Shown: in pieces, positions 35,031 through 45,751 of the stretch
How the letters are laid out: each line of letters starts with the position of its first letter
Position numbering within the stretch: position 1 is the stretch's first letter
NCBI RefSeq assembly: GCF_009905375.1
Contig: NC_133650.1
Coordinates: 300,017,957-300,081,956, forward strand
Source of the DNA: Apium graveolens
Taxonomy: Eukaryota > Streptophyta > Magnoliopsida > Apiales > Apiaceae
DNA length: 64,000 bases
Direction of reading: 5' to 3'
The notes under the pieces: generated by a model
The model's database searches: none
Told to the model about the DNA's origin: nothing
The model's input: only the letters and a program-made list of their open reading frames with translations
Program-made: the position numbers and the translations under genes

Positions 35031-36317
35031 TTGAGCACAGTGGAGAGTCGCAAAACCAGGAGGGGTCGTCGTTTTCCCCGCCATGGCCACGCTGTGGGTA
35101 AGGCACCTGTGGTCGAAAGAGATACCCAGGATGTTCGCGGCCAAAGCCGATTGGAATACTCTGATGATGTCGAGCCTATTGTAGAGTTTATCGATGAGGA
35201 CACCGATGGAAGAGAGAGGCCTCGAATCGACGGTCAGGTTGCTCCACACCCGCATAGATCTGGGCGTACGATAGACGGACATCGTCGTGCGGAGAATATC
35301 CAGAATCAAGATGAGGAAAGAAGAGATTTTTCAACTCTAAAAAGGAGACTTGGCATAAGGCTGAAAGATGATGATTTGAGGATGTTGTTGCTAGAGTGGC
35401 AAAAGGAAGGAAACGGTGGAGAAGCGAGGCCCCGTGATACGACGCGTGTGCTCCATACGTATCCAAGGGATGATAGGGTGCGGCACCGCGAACACGAGCG
35501 TGCCCCTCCACGTGGAAAGTTTAGAAATTACAGCAGAGGTTATCAAAAGAATAGACGGGGAAGAACGGGATACCAGCATGAGAGGGCGCCTTATAATGGG
35601 AGACGAGAGGGCGCTCCCTCGACTGAAGAAGCCCCTGTCATTGTTCCCGTGGCTTCTCACAGTGTTACGGGTAATAGATCCAGGACGCGTCCTAATTACC
35701 AGGACGACATCCGAATTCAAGAAATGTTGCAAAACAACAATGAAGTACCAAGGCGCGGTAAGGAGGAACCTCGTACACGGGAGAATATTCAAAATCAAGA
35801 TGACAATATACTACAACAGCAGCCTCAGGGCGAGGGGCGGCGAGATCTGCCGGTACACTCAGGGGGTAACACTACTCCAAGATCTATGACGGGAGAATCT
35901 CCGTTTATGCTCACTTACGGGTACGAAGGTATGGTTTTCGTGGAAGTTGGCTCAGGATTGCTTCGTAGAGATCGTTACACGGAGGAAGATGCAGATGTTA
36001 ACCAGAGGCTTCACTTGGATCTTTTAGAAGAAACAAGGGATAATTCTCAGTTAAGGCTCGCGGCATACCAACAGTGTGCTGCAAGGTACTACAATAAGAA
36101 GGTAAATGGACAGTTGTTGAAGGTAGGGGATCTGGTGCTTAGGAAGGTGATGTCAAACATAAATAATCCCCAGCATGGAGTATTTGGAGCTAATTGGGAA
36201 GGACCATACAGGATAAAAGCAATCTTGTGGAAGGGGACTTATCACCCTGAAGACTTAGAGGGGAAGTTGGTTCCGCGAGCATGGAATGTGGAGCATCTCC
36301 GAAAGTATTATCAGTAA
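35031..36317 (+). CDS. Gypsy gag-like / integrase C-terminal fusion ORF
   Basis: A 428-codon frame with no stop. Residues 1 to about 280 are hydrophilic and rich in Arg, Glu and Asn, as in a gag-like or linker region. From about residue 281 (TPRSMTGESPFMLTYGYEG) it is the integrase tail of gypsy elements: VGDLVLRKVM, NWEGPYRIKAILWKGTY and AWNVEHLRKYYQ at the stop. Protease, RT, RNase H and the catalytic core of integrase are missing, so an internal deletion of several kilobases joined the two parts in frame near 35870. The first codon is not ATG; the true start lay upstream before frameshifts. It cannot supply enzyme activity. It belongs to the retrotransposon, not the host. Confidence 0.8.
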   Translation: MSTVESRKTRRGRRFPRHGHAVGKAPVVERDTQDVRGQSRLEYSDDVEPIVEFIDEDTDGRERPRIDGQVAPHPHRSGRTIDGHRRAENIQNQDEERRDFSTLKRRLGIRLKDDDLRMLLLEWQKEGNGGEARPRDTTRVLHTYPRDDRVRHREHERAPPRGKFRNYSRGYQKNRRGRTGYQHERAPYNGRREGAPSTEEAPVIVPVASHSVTGNRSRTRPNYQDDIRIQEMLQNNNEVPRRGKEEPRTRENIQNQDDNILQQQPQGEGRRDLPVHSGGNTTPRSMTGESPFMLTYGYEGMVFVEVGSGLLRRDRYTEEDADVNQRLHLDLLEETRDNSQLRLAAYQQCAARYYNKKVNGQLLKVGDLVLRKVMSNINNPQHGVFGANWEGPYRIKAILWKGTYHPEDLEGKLVPRAWNVEHLRKYYQ

Positions 36318-37140
36318 GGCGTGGCTTTGGCCCCTTGCATATCATATTTACATTTTCAGTTATATACTTAGGGTTATGTCTGAATCATAGACTAGAACAA
36401 TAAAATTCCTCCTAGCCTAGGGGGTAGTGCATGTACTATATACCTTAGAACTAGTTGAAGGATCGTATTTTTGAATAAATTCCCCACAGAGCATAGTAGT
36501 CATGGGACTGGTGCACTTTTGATTCTAGAGCGCATTATTAATAAAGACTTTTAAAAAAACTGTGCGGTCTTTGGTTTACAATATTAAGGAGATGGTAGGA
36601 ACATGGCTTGTAAAGGGGAAACCAAGGGAAACTCAGATGCAGGTGAAACGAGGACGCGTCTTGAGCGAAAGACGCGCCCATCATATAACTTATCGAATGA
36701 AATTATAAAAAACGAAATAACTAGTAAAGCAAAAATATGCGTGAAAGTAATTCAAGGTATAAAAATCTTGGTTGATGCTCCTATTTTTAGGACGCGCCCT
36801 TCTAGAGCAATGCTCTACTTTTAGCATTTCAAGAATTGGGATTGAAAAAGGTGGAGATTTAAGTAATTTCATACCCCTGGGTGATGCAATTTACTTTTTA
36901 GATAAAAAGATGACACGTCCTGGCTTAGGACGCGAACAAATTGATATCAATCATGGTATTACTTTGGTTTATCTCAAAGTACTTGTTTTCTAAAAGCAAG
37001 AGTGGACGCGCCCATTTATTAGGACGCGCCCATATATTATGCATGGCATAACAGGAATAGTTGAATACGTAAAAACATGTTATCATATTGGAAATAATAT
37101 AAAGCGTATAACCATCCAGAAGTTTGAAATAGTCCAAATA

Positions 37141-37845
37141 CTAATACAACTTGCAAGGCTTAAAGGGACCTACACCCTTGGAATAGTTTAGAAAAAGTTC
37201 ATAAATAAACAGAAGACACGTCCTAAGCAGGAGGCGCGTCTTGAGGTTTGTCCTGATCTTTTGGAGGAGAAGGTGGAAGCTGGGCTTGAAGTGGAGAAGG
37301 CGCAGGGACACGTCATCCTCTTCTAGGCCTAGGATGATCATTTTGCTATTGATTGAGTCTGCCGCCCTGATTCTGAAATCACCCACCCACTTCTGGGTAT
37401 CTTCATCAAACTTGGACAAAGTGTATTCTGGGTCATTTTCTATAAACCCAGAACACCACTCTTCAAAGCCAGCTGCAAACCCATTCTGATATACCAGTTT
37501 CTTCTCTTCTTTCCAATCATGTAGCCTATCATCATTTAGAGTGTCAAGCTCCAACTGCATGGTGGAGTTTAGAGTAACCACACTCTCCATTGCACTCTCC
37601 ACAGAGGTAACCTGGCCCTCAAGAATTGCCTTCTCACCCTCAAGACACGCCTTGTCTTGCTTTAACTGAAGGATCTCAACATCCTTCTCTTTGACAACAA
37701 GGTTCGGATTTTTCTCCAAAGATCTGACTTTTGATTCAGCTTGGCTTTTGGCAGTGTCAGTGGCAGCAAGACGCGCCCTTATTCTAGCAGCCATGTTAGC
37801 ACTATGTCTTGCATGGAGATGAAGCTCAGTTGCAGCCTTTACCAT
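37141..37845 (-). pseudogene. Antisense ORF of the Tat element: coiled-coil C-terminal part
   Basis: A 234-codon frame on the minus strand. Its first two thirds are rich in Ala, Glu, Lys and Leu in heptad-like spacing (QAESKVRSLEKN, VEILQLKQDKACLEGEKAIL), predicting a coiled coil. A more ordered part (YQNGFAAGFEEWCSGFIEND) follows. It continues, in gene order, the fragments at 38870-40037. The final residues run past homology-like sequence into LTR-proximal DNA. Confidence 0.6.
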
Positions 37846-37896
37846 GGCATGTTCAGTTTGCTCCTCTGTCCTGAAGGTCCAGCCTCGTACCTCCTC

Positions 37897-38724
37897 CTAA
37901 GTAAAAGTTCTAGACGAGGACGTGCCTAGGTATCTAAGGACAAAAGATTGATCATCGGGAACTGTCTTCTGGCGCTTGGAGGGCGCGTCCTCCTTGTCTG
38001 AGATGTTCACCACAGTAGTATCGATGATTTTTGGTGGGGGAGAAGGAACCACGGCAGGCGAATGATCCTTGGTTTTTGGATCAGGTTTCATAGAAACGTG
38101 CTTAGTCCTTGCTTTCAGTTTTTTGGAGGCACCAATAGCAAATCCCTTGAGAAGAGAAGTCATGTTTGCAACATAACATGGAAAACTGAAAATATTAGTC
38201 CTGGACGCGCCAAGAAAGGAGGACGCGCCCTGATGAAAAGGAAAGCATAGGTAATTGACTTTCAACAACGAATAACATTATGGCATTTTGCAAATAAATG
38301 GAGACGTAAATATGACAGCCTTATGTAAACATCAAAATCACATACATGATAAGACGACGCTTCCTAAAATTATGACGCGTCACAAGCAAGTATATGGGTT
38401 ATGGAAACATGTACATATATCAGGCTAAATAAAATTATGCATGTAGAAATATAAGTACGACGCATCATAAATATATGACGCGTCCTATGTATGATAATTC
38501 TTACCCTGTTCTAAGTCCACCTGTCTGCCAATGTCAAGTTGGACCAGTTCTGTGGGATTAAGCCCCTTAGCTTTTTCTGAAGCTGTGAGGACGGGTTTAC
38601 CATTGTAGAAGTCATGATACTTGCAAAGAGAACCTACCCTTGCAGATAGTGCACCAACCCTTTTGAGGTTGGACTCTGTGATCATCTCTTTAAGGTTGAA
38701 ATGCTTTTCAGCATATTTCAGCAC
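37897..38724 (-). pseudogene. Antisense ORF of the Tat element: middle part
   Basis: Two minus-strand frames: 38485-38724 (helical, includes YAEKHFNLKEMITESNLKR) and 37897-38268 (Lys/Pro/Ser-rich linker, includes SDKEDAPSKRQK). Intron-like borders are visible: a GTAAGT after the 38870 fragment, a TTTAG before this part and a GTAAGA at its end. The antisense gene may therefore have been spliced. Motif copies in frame encode D-A-P or D-A-S. Confidence 0.5.
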
Positions 38725-38869
38725 CTTCTCTGCCTTCTCCTTTCTCTTGCCAGTTAACTCTCTTTTAGTTCTTTTGTCTAAACAAAGACAGGGATATTAG
38801 GGTCAAGAAAAGGAAAGGAAAGTAAGAACAAGAAGACGCGTCCTAGAAGGAGGACGCGCCCTAGAAGGG

Positions 38870-39205
38870 TTACTTACTTGGTTCCAAGTTAAAACGTACA
38901 CAAGCCCTTTTCACATCATAGAGATAAAAGAAAGGTTCTTTCCAGTCTCGTTCATGGTTGATTTTGCCTTCGTTGAAACCTTTGTTATTCAACCATTTGT
39001 TGATAACAAAGAAATGGTATCCTGGGATGGATTTCCTAATGCTAAAAAAGTAGCTGAATTCTTTCATAGAGGGCGCGCCTAGTTCAAGGTCATGGTACAT
39101 GATGTACAAAGCCCATGACAGTTTGTATGAATTTGGGGATAGTTGGACTGGAGCAACGTCAAATCATTTCAGGATCTTCTTGATGTAAGGATGCAAGGGC
39201 GCACC
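38870..39205 (-). pseudogene. Antisense ORF: 'putative gypsy type transposon' domain
   Basis: On the minus strand the frame reads LHPYIKKILK, one TGA, then FDVAPVQLSPNSYKLSWAL and MKEFSYFFSIRKSIPGYHFF. The order P-hydrophobic-FDVAP-QLSPN-W-FF-aromatic matches my memory of the plant family annotated as putative gypsy-type transposon (Pfam PF04195). That assignment is from recall, not a search. One in-frame stop (AAATGATTT) breaks it. Its role in Tat elements is not known. Confidence 0.6.
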
Positions 39206-39458
39206 CACGTCTAGAGAAACTAGTTTGGGAGTGAGAACCATCCTGGGAATTCTTTGATTTCATGTGTTGAAGATATACGGTCTCATTTTGCGAAGAGGGC
39301 GCCCCCATATGCCCTCCAGGTCATAATATTTCATGTTCCACCCTATCTCCAAGTCTGTTGCGGTGGAATCGAGACAACACAGGCTAACTTATTTTCTCTC
39401 ATTCTCCAAATATTTTTCTCTGATTCAGGGAGATGATCAACTTCTTTCCAGTCAAAAT

Positions 39459-40037
39459 CTAATTCAGCATCAGATGGCTCTCAATGCTCGAGGGGGGAAT
39501 CAGATTTTTATGGAGATACAGGATATTTTCGGGATCAGGAACCCTCTTCTCGAACTCACTCTCACTATGAGGAGACTCGTCTTGAAGAGGAGACGCGTCC
39601 TGAAGAGGATAGGCGTCCAAAGCAGAAGGGGGCGCGCCTTCATCAAAGACGGTTTTGCGTTGAGATTTACTGGAAGAAGGGATGATCTCATCATCAGTCC
39701 AATCTTTGATTGCTTGGCTACGGGCGGTTTGAGAAGATCTCTTACGTTTCAGTTTCTTCTTGCTAATCCTTGTACTTAGAGGGACGTTGTCCATAGATTC
39801 AGTACTCGAATTTTACATGATTGAAGTCTTTGATTTGAGAGATTCGATAGCACAAGCTTCTGCTTCAAGGAAGGAATCTGTCATATGATACTCAGGAAGT
39901 TCAGGATCGAAAGTAAGGGGAGGTGGAGAATCAAGCCCAAGGCGTGCGTTGAAGGCTTTGAATGGATGAAATGGAGAGGATGAAGATGCGTCCTCCAGTT
40001 GAAACAAGAAGGAAAAAGATTTTGAGAACGCGTCCAT
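39459..40037 (-). pseudogene. Antisense ORF of the Tat element: N-terminal part
   Basis: Starts MDAFSKSFSFLFQLEDA at 40037 and stays in one frame to 39459 except for a TAA at 39813-39815. It is acidic and Ser/Pro-rich, with a basic patch ISKKKLKRKRSSQ. In-frame copies of the GACGCGTCC motif encode repeated D-A-S or G-A-P. It forms the 5' end of the antisense gene, reading away from the 3' LTR. Confidence 0.55.
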
Positions 40038-40874
40038 GGCTTAAAGAAAAGAAAAGAGGACACTAGAAATATGTAAAATGAAAGATATGTATGGGCATAA
40101 GGAAACAAAGAAAGAAAGTGGAAAGATGGAATTTTGTGCAAAGGACGCGTCCTAGAGAATCTATTGCAAGAAATCTGCTCAAGGTTTAGAAAAATATGGT
40201 GTATGACGCGTCCTAGTTTCATAGCGCGTCTTCATTTTTGTTGAAACAGCTTAGTTTATGACGGGTAAATTATGCAATAAATAAACAATAGGATGCGCCA
40301 TAAGAGGTAGACGCGTCCACAAGAACTGAAATGCAGCAGAATTCTAATCGATTGTTGGTTAATTTGGTAAAATCTAAATAAAACCCTAGAAACATGCGAT
40401 TACAAAATCAAAAGAGCAAAATGTGGGTATTCATTATATATATATATATATGCATACAAAGAAAAATGAAGAACAGTAAAGTAAAAAGGAGGAACACGGA
40501 CGGTTTTTTGCTTATTACAGTAGATTGACTCGACAAAATGAATAAATAAAGGAAGAATCGTGTACCTTGGAAGTTTGATCGACTGTAAAAACTCGGAGAA
40601 TGGCCGGTTGAATCACCGAATTTTTGAACTTAAAATTTTTGCTTAAACGGCGGCGACGGCTGTTGTAGAGAGAGTAAAATGATGATGTGGGTCTTATTTT
40701 GGGATATTTATAGAGGAGGGGACATGCTGACGTGTGCAACAGCTGTAACACAACGACTATTAAGCATTTGGAAAGACGCGTCCTCCTCGAAAGACGCGTC
40801 TTGAAATTTAAAGCCAAATTTCGCTGATATTTCTAAGGATAAAAATTCCAACTTTGTTTTTAATTGTGTATGAA

Positions 40875-40887
40875 ATTTGGGGGGTAG
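40875..40887 (+). other. Gypsy polypurine tract
   Basis: A G-rich run (ATTTGGGGGGTAG) lies immediately before the right LTR, where plus-strand DNA synthesis would be primed. It is short and ends in TAG, slightly atypical. Confidence 0.6.
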
Positions 40888-40888
40888 T

Positions 40889-42114
40889 TGTTATACCCAA
40901 AATTTGGCACTGGGTCATGTCAGTTAGGAACCGGTCAATTGAAATAGAATTGGGGCAAGAGGATGAAGAATAGAGACGCGGACTGCAATTTACCAAGGTA
41001 GGACGCGCCCTACGTACATAGGACGCGTCCAACTTGTAGTGGATTGTGTGAATTGAATCATTTGAAGACAAGGTTTCCATGACAAGGTAACTAGGACGCG
41101 CCTAGGGCGCCGGGCGCACCTTGTATGAGTAAAATTAACAAGATGGGTTATCCACATGTTAAGGTTGCAATACAAGGGAATTGTGTGCATTCCACACATA
41201 GAAGACGTGTCCTGTCTTTGGGAGATGCATATTATTGAATAAGTTGGGCTTGTCCTCATTTAGGAAGGCAAGCAGGGACATCTTGAGGACAAGGAAAGCA
41301 TGAAAAGGAGAATAGAGATTGTTTTTACTAACGTATTTGTTGCAGGTACTCTTGGAAGAATTCCCTCCTTGAGACGGTCAAAGAGGGGGATGTCCGTGAA
41401 AAGCTTGAAGGCCTCCAGGGGTATGCCTGATGACTGAAGGCCTCCTCCTGTATTCAACGGGTGTCCTCGTTGGGGATGCGGGATTAACTCTGGTGTGTGG
41501 TCTGAGAACTCTGTTCTTGTATTCAACGGGTATCCTCGTTGGAGAACTTTGGAGTCATCCTGCACTTTGCACCCAAGAGTTTAGGATCGCATGTCCTGTT
41601 ATCTGGTGGGTTATCCTCATTCGGGGGACAGGGACGCGTCCGGCATTTGGGGTGAACCGTGGATATACTTGCGTTCGTAAATCAAGGGAGATAGCTGTAG
41701 CGGAGTGTTATCCTTGCGCTGAGAGATGCATTATCCGTGAAATCCTACGATTACGGACGAGCCTTGGGCCTTCGTGGTTGAGCCTCATAGTTGGACATTC
41801 CTAAAGCTAGCGGAAGATGAATTCTGGAAGGGCTTCCACCGGGCCTAGGAATAAAAAGTCTAAACCCATTAGATTTCTTGTTCCCCAAGAACTACGTCAG
41901 GCTTGATCCCTATATAAAGGGTATGTAGGCACATTGAGAGGGGTAAGAAGTTGAGAGCTGAAAAGGAGCCACCACTTGCGCTAATCAATCTCCGCCACCA
42001 ATTAACATACAACCACCACACACCGCTTGATTTTCCGGCGAAGAACCACCGTCATAGATATTGATTCCGGCGAGAAACCTCAAACTTTATTGTTACCAGA
42101 TTCCCCTGTCAACA
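40889..42114 (+). repeat. Gypsy 3' LTR (1226 bp)
   Basis: Starts TGTTATACCC and ends CTGTCAACA. It mirrors 33522-34764 along its full length, with the TATA box at about 41908 and the same double TATTCAACGGG repeat. It is followed by CATTCC, part of the shared CACATT flank. The LTRs differ by scattered substitutions and one 15-bp indel. Confidence 0.9.
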
Positions 42115-42334
42115 CATTCCAACTAAATATTTTTCCGTTTCACATTCCAACCAACCATCCAAACACATCCCTAGACTTCGTATTTGATGTCGAACAGTGT
42201 AATACTTTATAAATTAAAGTAGAGATACATCTCTCTGCTATGCTGTTTAAGATTAACATATTAAAAAACTACAGAATTTGATAAAAAAAATGGTCAAAAT
42301 AATGCAAAACGGAAGCAAGACTGAAACTAAAAAG

Positions 42335-42526
42335 TAGGGATGGGCATTTATACCGTCATCCCGATTCCGACCCGATTTCCGCACCAAAAAGGGCGGGGAT
42401 TCAAAAAAAAATTGGTTACGGACCGGGAAGTGGGGACGGTTTTAGAAAAAAAACCGGGGAGCGGACGGGGACGGTTTCTTATATCTATTCGGCTCGATCC
42501 CCATCCCCGACCCGATTTTCCCCGTT

Positions 42527-42595
<69 letters not shown>

Positions 42596-43481
42596 TAGAA
42601 CATTTATGTAGAAATACTCTATATAGTAATAACCTCCCTATTATAATAAAATATTACGGCCCCAACTCGGGCTAGTTATAATTAATAAATAACCTCTATA
42701 TTATAATATTCTACACTTTTTTCAAGTCCATCCTTCATTAATTTTCCTTTATTTAAGTATAAAAATGCATAAATTATATATATATAGGCATGTACATATT
42801 TATATACACACACAGATATTTGTATATGCGATAAATATATATATCCAATAATATATAATGTCCTTATATTATTTAGTTTGCACGTCCATGATCACTAATC
42901 AGCTTGATCACCTTTTTATTAATTTGTTTAAAATTCATACATTTGATATTATGTTACATAATTTATTTTAAAAAGTTATGATCTTTTAAATTCATATACT
43001 CAAGATATATAAAAAGTATTTTTTTTAATTAATTTTTAAAATTTAAAATTTATATGTCAACCTCTACTAAAGAATAACCTTTGTATAATAATATATTTCT
43101 TCTCAGTACCAACGATATTACTGTATGGAGGTTTTACTGTATATATGTTAATAGAGTTATTTTTTAGATAATATTTCTTTGAAGTCCAATACCGAGTAAT
43201 CTCCAAATGTACTTTGAGTTCGTACAAAAATTTCATGAGGTAAAAAAATGTAATTATTACCATTTGCAATACAATATATGATTTTCACTATTATTTTTTT
43301 ACATCTTACATGAACAAATTTATTTAACAAAAATTTTGATTTAAATAAAATATTCCCGATATTTCCCGAGGATCCTCGTTCCCTGTTTGGTCTGGGGACG
43401 GGGATTGAGTATAAAGTCGGGGATGGGGACGGGGTTGGGGATAGTACTATCTGACCCCGAAGTGACCCGCGCTCATATCTA
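42335..43481. mobile_element. hAT-type element, 1.15 kb
   Basis: It starts TAGGGATGGGCAT and the inverted right end reads TAGATATGAGCGC, so the ends agree at about two thirds of positions. The flanks CTAAAAAG (42327-42334) and TTAAAGAG (43482-43489) agree at six of eight. Both ends carry GGGGACGGGG/CCCCGACCCG-rich sequence. No transposase frame is visible. The 111-codon frames near 42340 come from the CT/TA repeats. Superfamily inferred. Confidence 0.6.
42527..42592. repeat. Compound (TC)n(TA)n microsatellite
   Basis: A run of TC repeats passes directly into a run of TA repeats inside the hAT-type element. Minus-strand frames over it encode Tyr-Ile and Arg-Glu repeats and are not genes. Confidence 0.9.
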
Positions 43482-43489
43482 TTAAAGAG

Positions 43490-45218
43490 GTTTGGTATTA
43501 TGAAAATTTAATACAAAATAAAAAACTATGCATTTTTCAAAGGTGCAAAATATTATTTACTCGAAATATCTTTCTAATTTCTTAGAGTTAGTGAGACTTG
43601 AACTTGTAATATTCTACATCTGGTTTCTTTCATCTCCCACCACTGCCCTTTTTTGGTTGTTTGGAGTACAATATTTAATGAGTTGTGGCCACTTTTAGCA
43701 CGGATCCGAAATATGTTCAATAAATATATCTTATTTAAATCTCCTATTATTGATGGATCCAATTATAATGACAAATATAGGTCTGTCTAAGAATTTTGTG
43801 AAACCTCATGAATAGCAAAAAAAAAATTAAGGGTGTATACGCTCCAAAATGATGACTAGCAGTTTGTGCAATTGCCTTGAGCAGCGAACCCTTAGCTCTT
43901 TCTGGGGTTCCTTATATTCGTTATTACCACTTTAAAAATTAATTAATATTTGAAAACTGGCAGGCTAACTCACTTGAGGTCGACTCGCACAAAGCTAATG
44001 ATCAGCGAGCCTTAATAAGGGGGCATATCGCTCTTGCAGTTTTATTATTTAAAGATAAAGGCTTACAGTGAAGGCTCCTTTATTTATAGGGCCGCAACGC
44101 GTGCAAAGGTCTTTAAGGATCATATATTCGAATGTGAGGCCTAAAGTGCCCTCGCGTATACCTGTAAGATGATTTCACCCCGTTTTTATAACAGTTATGC
44201 AGTTTTATGGACTTAAACAATGATAATTTGGTCGTCTCATATATACAAAAACTTATATCTCGTGTTCTTCATGTTCATATAAAAATATATGTATTTATAT
44301 TTCGTGATTCCAACATCCTCCAAAAATATTGTTATACGAAATTTTTCCCGTAACAGTAACTAATTGTAAAAAGAACTTCTAAAACATTTCCAGTAACGAC
44401 CAACTAGGTCAATACATATATCTATAATTTAAATTCTTATATAACGGTATTAGTCCCGCATGAATTTTATAAGAATATAGCTGCCAAGAAATGGGTGAAG
44501 CAGCAGAATACCCAATTTTTTAGACCAAATGCTGAGAATAATAATTTTTAGGAATGTTGGCGGAAAATACCGAATGAGATACGTATTTTATATTAGGGTA
44601 TACACTAATACGCATTAATAGATGGGGTACTAGATAGGTAATGAGTTGGTACGCATGTATAGTTGGGGTATTATCTTATTAATTTATATAAAAAACAAAA
44701 TACGCAATTAGGGATGGGATAAGAAAGTAAAATATTCTATAGAATACCCAAAACTAAGATGCGTATCACGTACATACCCTATTGACATATGCGTGACATT
44801 GTTACTTTCAACTATACATACAACCACATCACACATACATATATACATCTTTTGTCCGGTCTTTTGCTTTTGCTTAAGCAATTGGATCTCTAGCTTGTGT
44901 GTATTTATGTTTTTGTGTGTATATAAAACAGAGGATGAGGTTTAATGGCGGTGGTTGTCGCGGATAATGAACCAGAGCAGAAGAAAGGTGGGTTGATGCT
45001 GGGTTAATGCATCGAGGCTGGTGTATTGCAAGTACGCATATGGGCCTGGGGTAATATAATCGGTATTTTCAGTCATCTTAACCGATAAATGGTAATCTTA
45101 TTTTGTTTGATTGAAAAGTGGGTATTTTTAACATTTATTCCCAAGAAATTAATCGTTCTGAAATCTCAAGTTGTCAGAATAATACCCTTTTTGGATTTAA
45201 GATTAAATAGTGTGATAA
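43490..45218. other. Intergenic DNA, no supported gene
   Basis: AT-rich. A short ATG frame at 44946 (MAVVVADNEPEQKK) is followed by a GTGGG donor-like site and then stops; it may be an orphan first exon, but I found no partner. The 62-codon minus frame at 43574 has no recognisable features. Confidence 0.4.
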
Positions 45219-45236
45219 CCCGTGCGAAAGCACGGG
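45208..45236 (-). mobile_element. Inverted Helitron 3' terminus
   Basis: On the minus strand the hairpin CCCGTGCTTTCGCACGGG is followed by TTATCACACTA. This is the same terminal family as the Helitrons in intron 13, in the opposite orientation. As at 26377, the end reads CTA before T, not CTAG. The 5' end was not located. Confidence 0.5.
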
Positions 45237-45751
45237 CTCCATTTAAATCGTATAATTTGACAGTTTTGATTTTTGAAATAGATAACTCGTACCTTTCAAA
45301 ATATTATACGTTATTAGTGTGATATATTTGGCTAAATATATTTTTTTTATATAAAAACATATACAAACTTGAGCTTTTTTATATGAATTTAATTTTTAAT
45401 CATAACAATATACTTTGATATAAAAAAATTCTAACGAATTTTATAAATAATTATAAAAGTGTAACGTAGAAAGACAAAATAATATATATTTCTAAAAATA
45501 TATCCTTGAGTTAATAGACTAACGTGTGTGGGTGTGGGTGTAAGTGCTTAGATTAGAGTTAAGAACTAATCATATACTCTTATTCTTTATCCATATATTT
45601 TATTATTACAACACATTCAAATCTAATATACATTTCACCTTCATCCTTACGCATCCTTCATATTTTACACCATTTCCGGTAACAGTGACGTTATCATTAC
45701 ATATCCTCCGCTTGTACATCCTCATCGTAATTATCGTTCCTGATATATATA

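Larger units (their letters stand above)
36318..40874. repeat. Dispersed AGGACGCGTCCT-type palindrome array
   Basis: Variants of the palindrome AGGACGCGTCCT (including GACGCGTC and GGACGCGCC) occur roughly every 100-200 bases, often as pairs about 20-30 bases apart (for example 36651/36671, 37004/37021, 38203/38220, 38834/38857, 40774/40792). Further copies lie in both LTRs (33656, 33729, 41002, 41023, 41094, 41632) and in the fusion ORF (35691). I count about 40 by eye in the element and almost none outside it. The role is unknown. Confidence 0.75.
33522..42114 (+). mobile_element. Non-autonomous Tat-type Ty3/gypsy element
   Basis: Two direct LTRs (33522-34764 and 40889-42114) enclose 6.1 kb. 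A primer-binding site follows the left LTR and a G-rich polypurine tract precedes the right one. CACATT flanks both outer ends, consistent with a 5-bp target duplication whose exact position is ambiguous by a base or two. The sense strand encodes only a gag-integrase-tail fusion. The region between that and the 3' LTR holds a broken antisense gene, a layout known from Tat lineage elements (Grande, Retand, RIRE2). It would depend on proteins from a complete relative. Confidence 0.88.

Noticed and set aside
35188..35889. Several frames overlapping the gypsy fusion ORF on both strands
   Set aside because: Shadows of the 428-codon frame, which has recognisable integrase sequence; the others have none.
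36651..40800. CRISPR-like array suggested by the regularly recurring GACGCG motif
   Set aside because: Copies are 8-12 bases, unevenly spaced and in both coding and non-coding DNA of a plant retrotransposon; there are no direct repeats of CRISPR length and no cas genes.
42340..42675. 111-codon + frame and 81-codon minus frame
   Set aside because: Built from the GGGGACGG-rich MITE end and the (TC)n(TA)n run; no domain.
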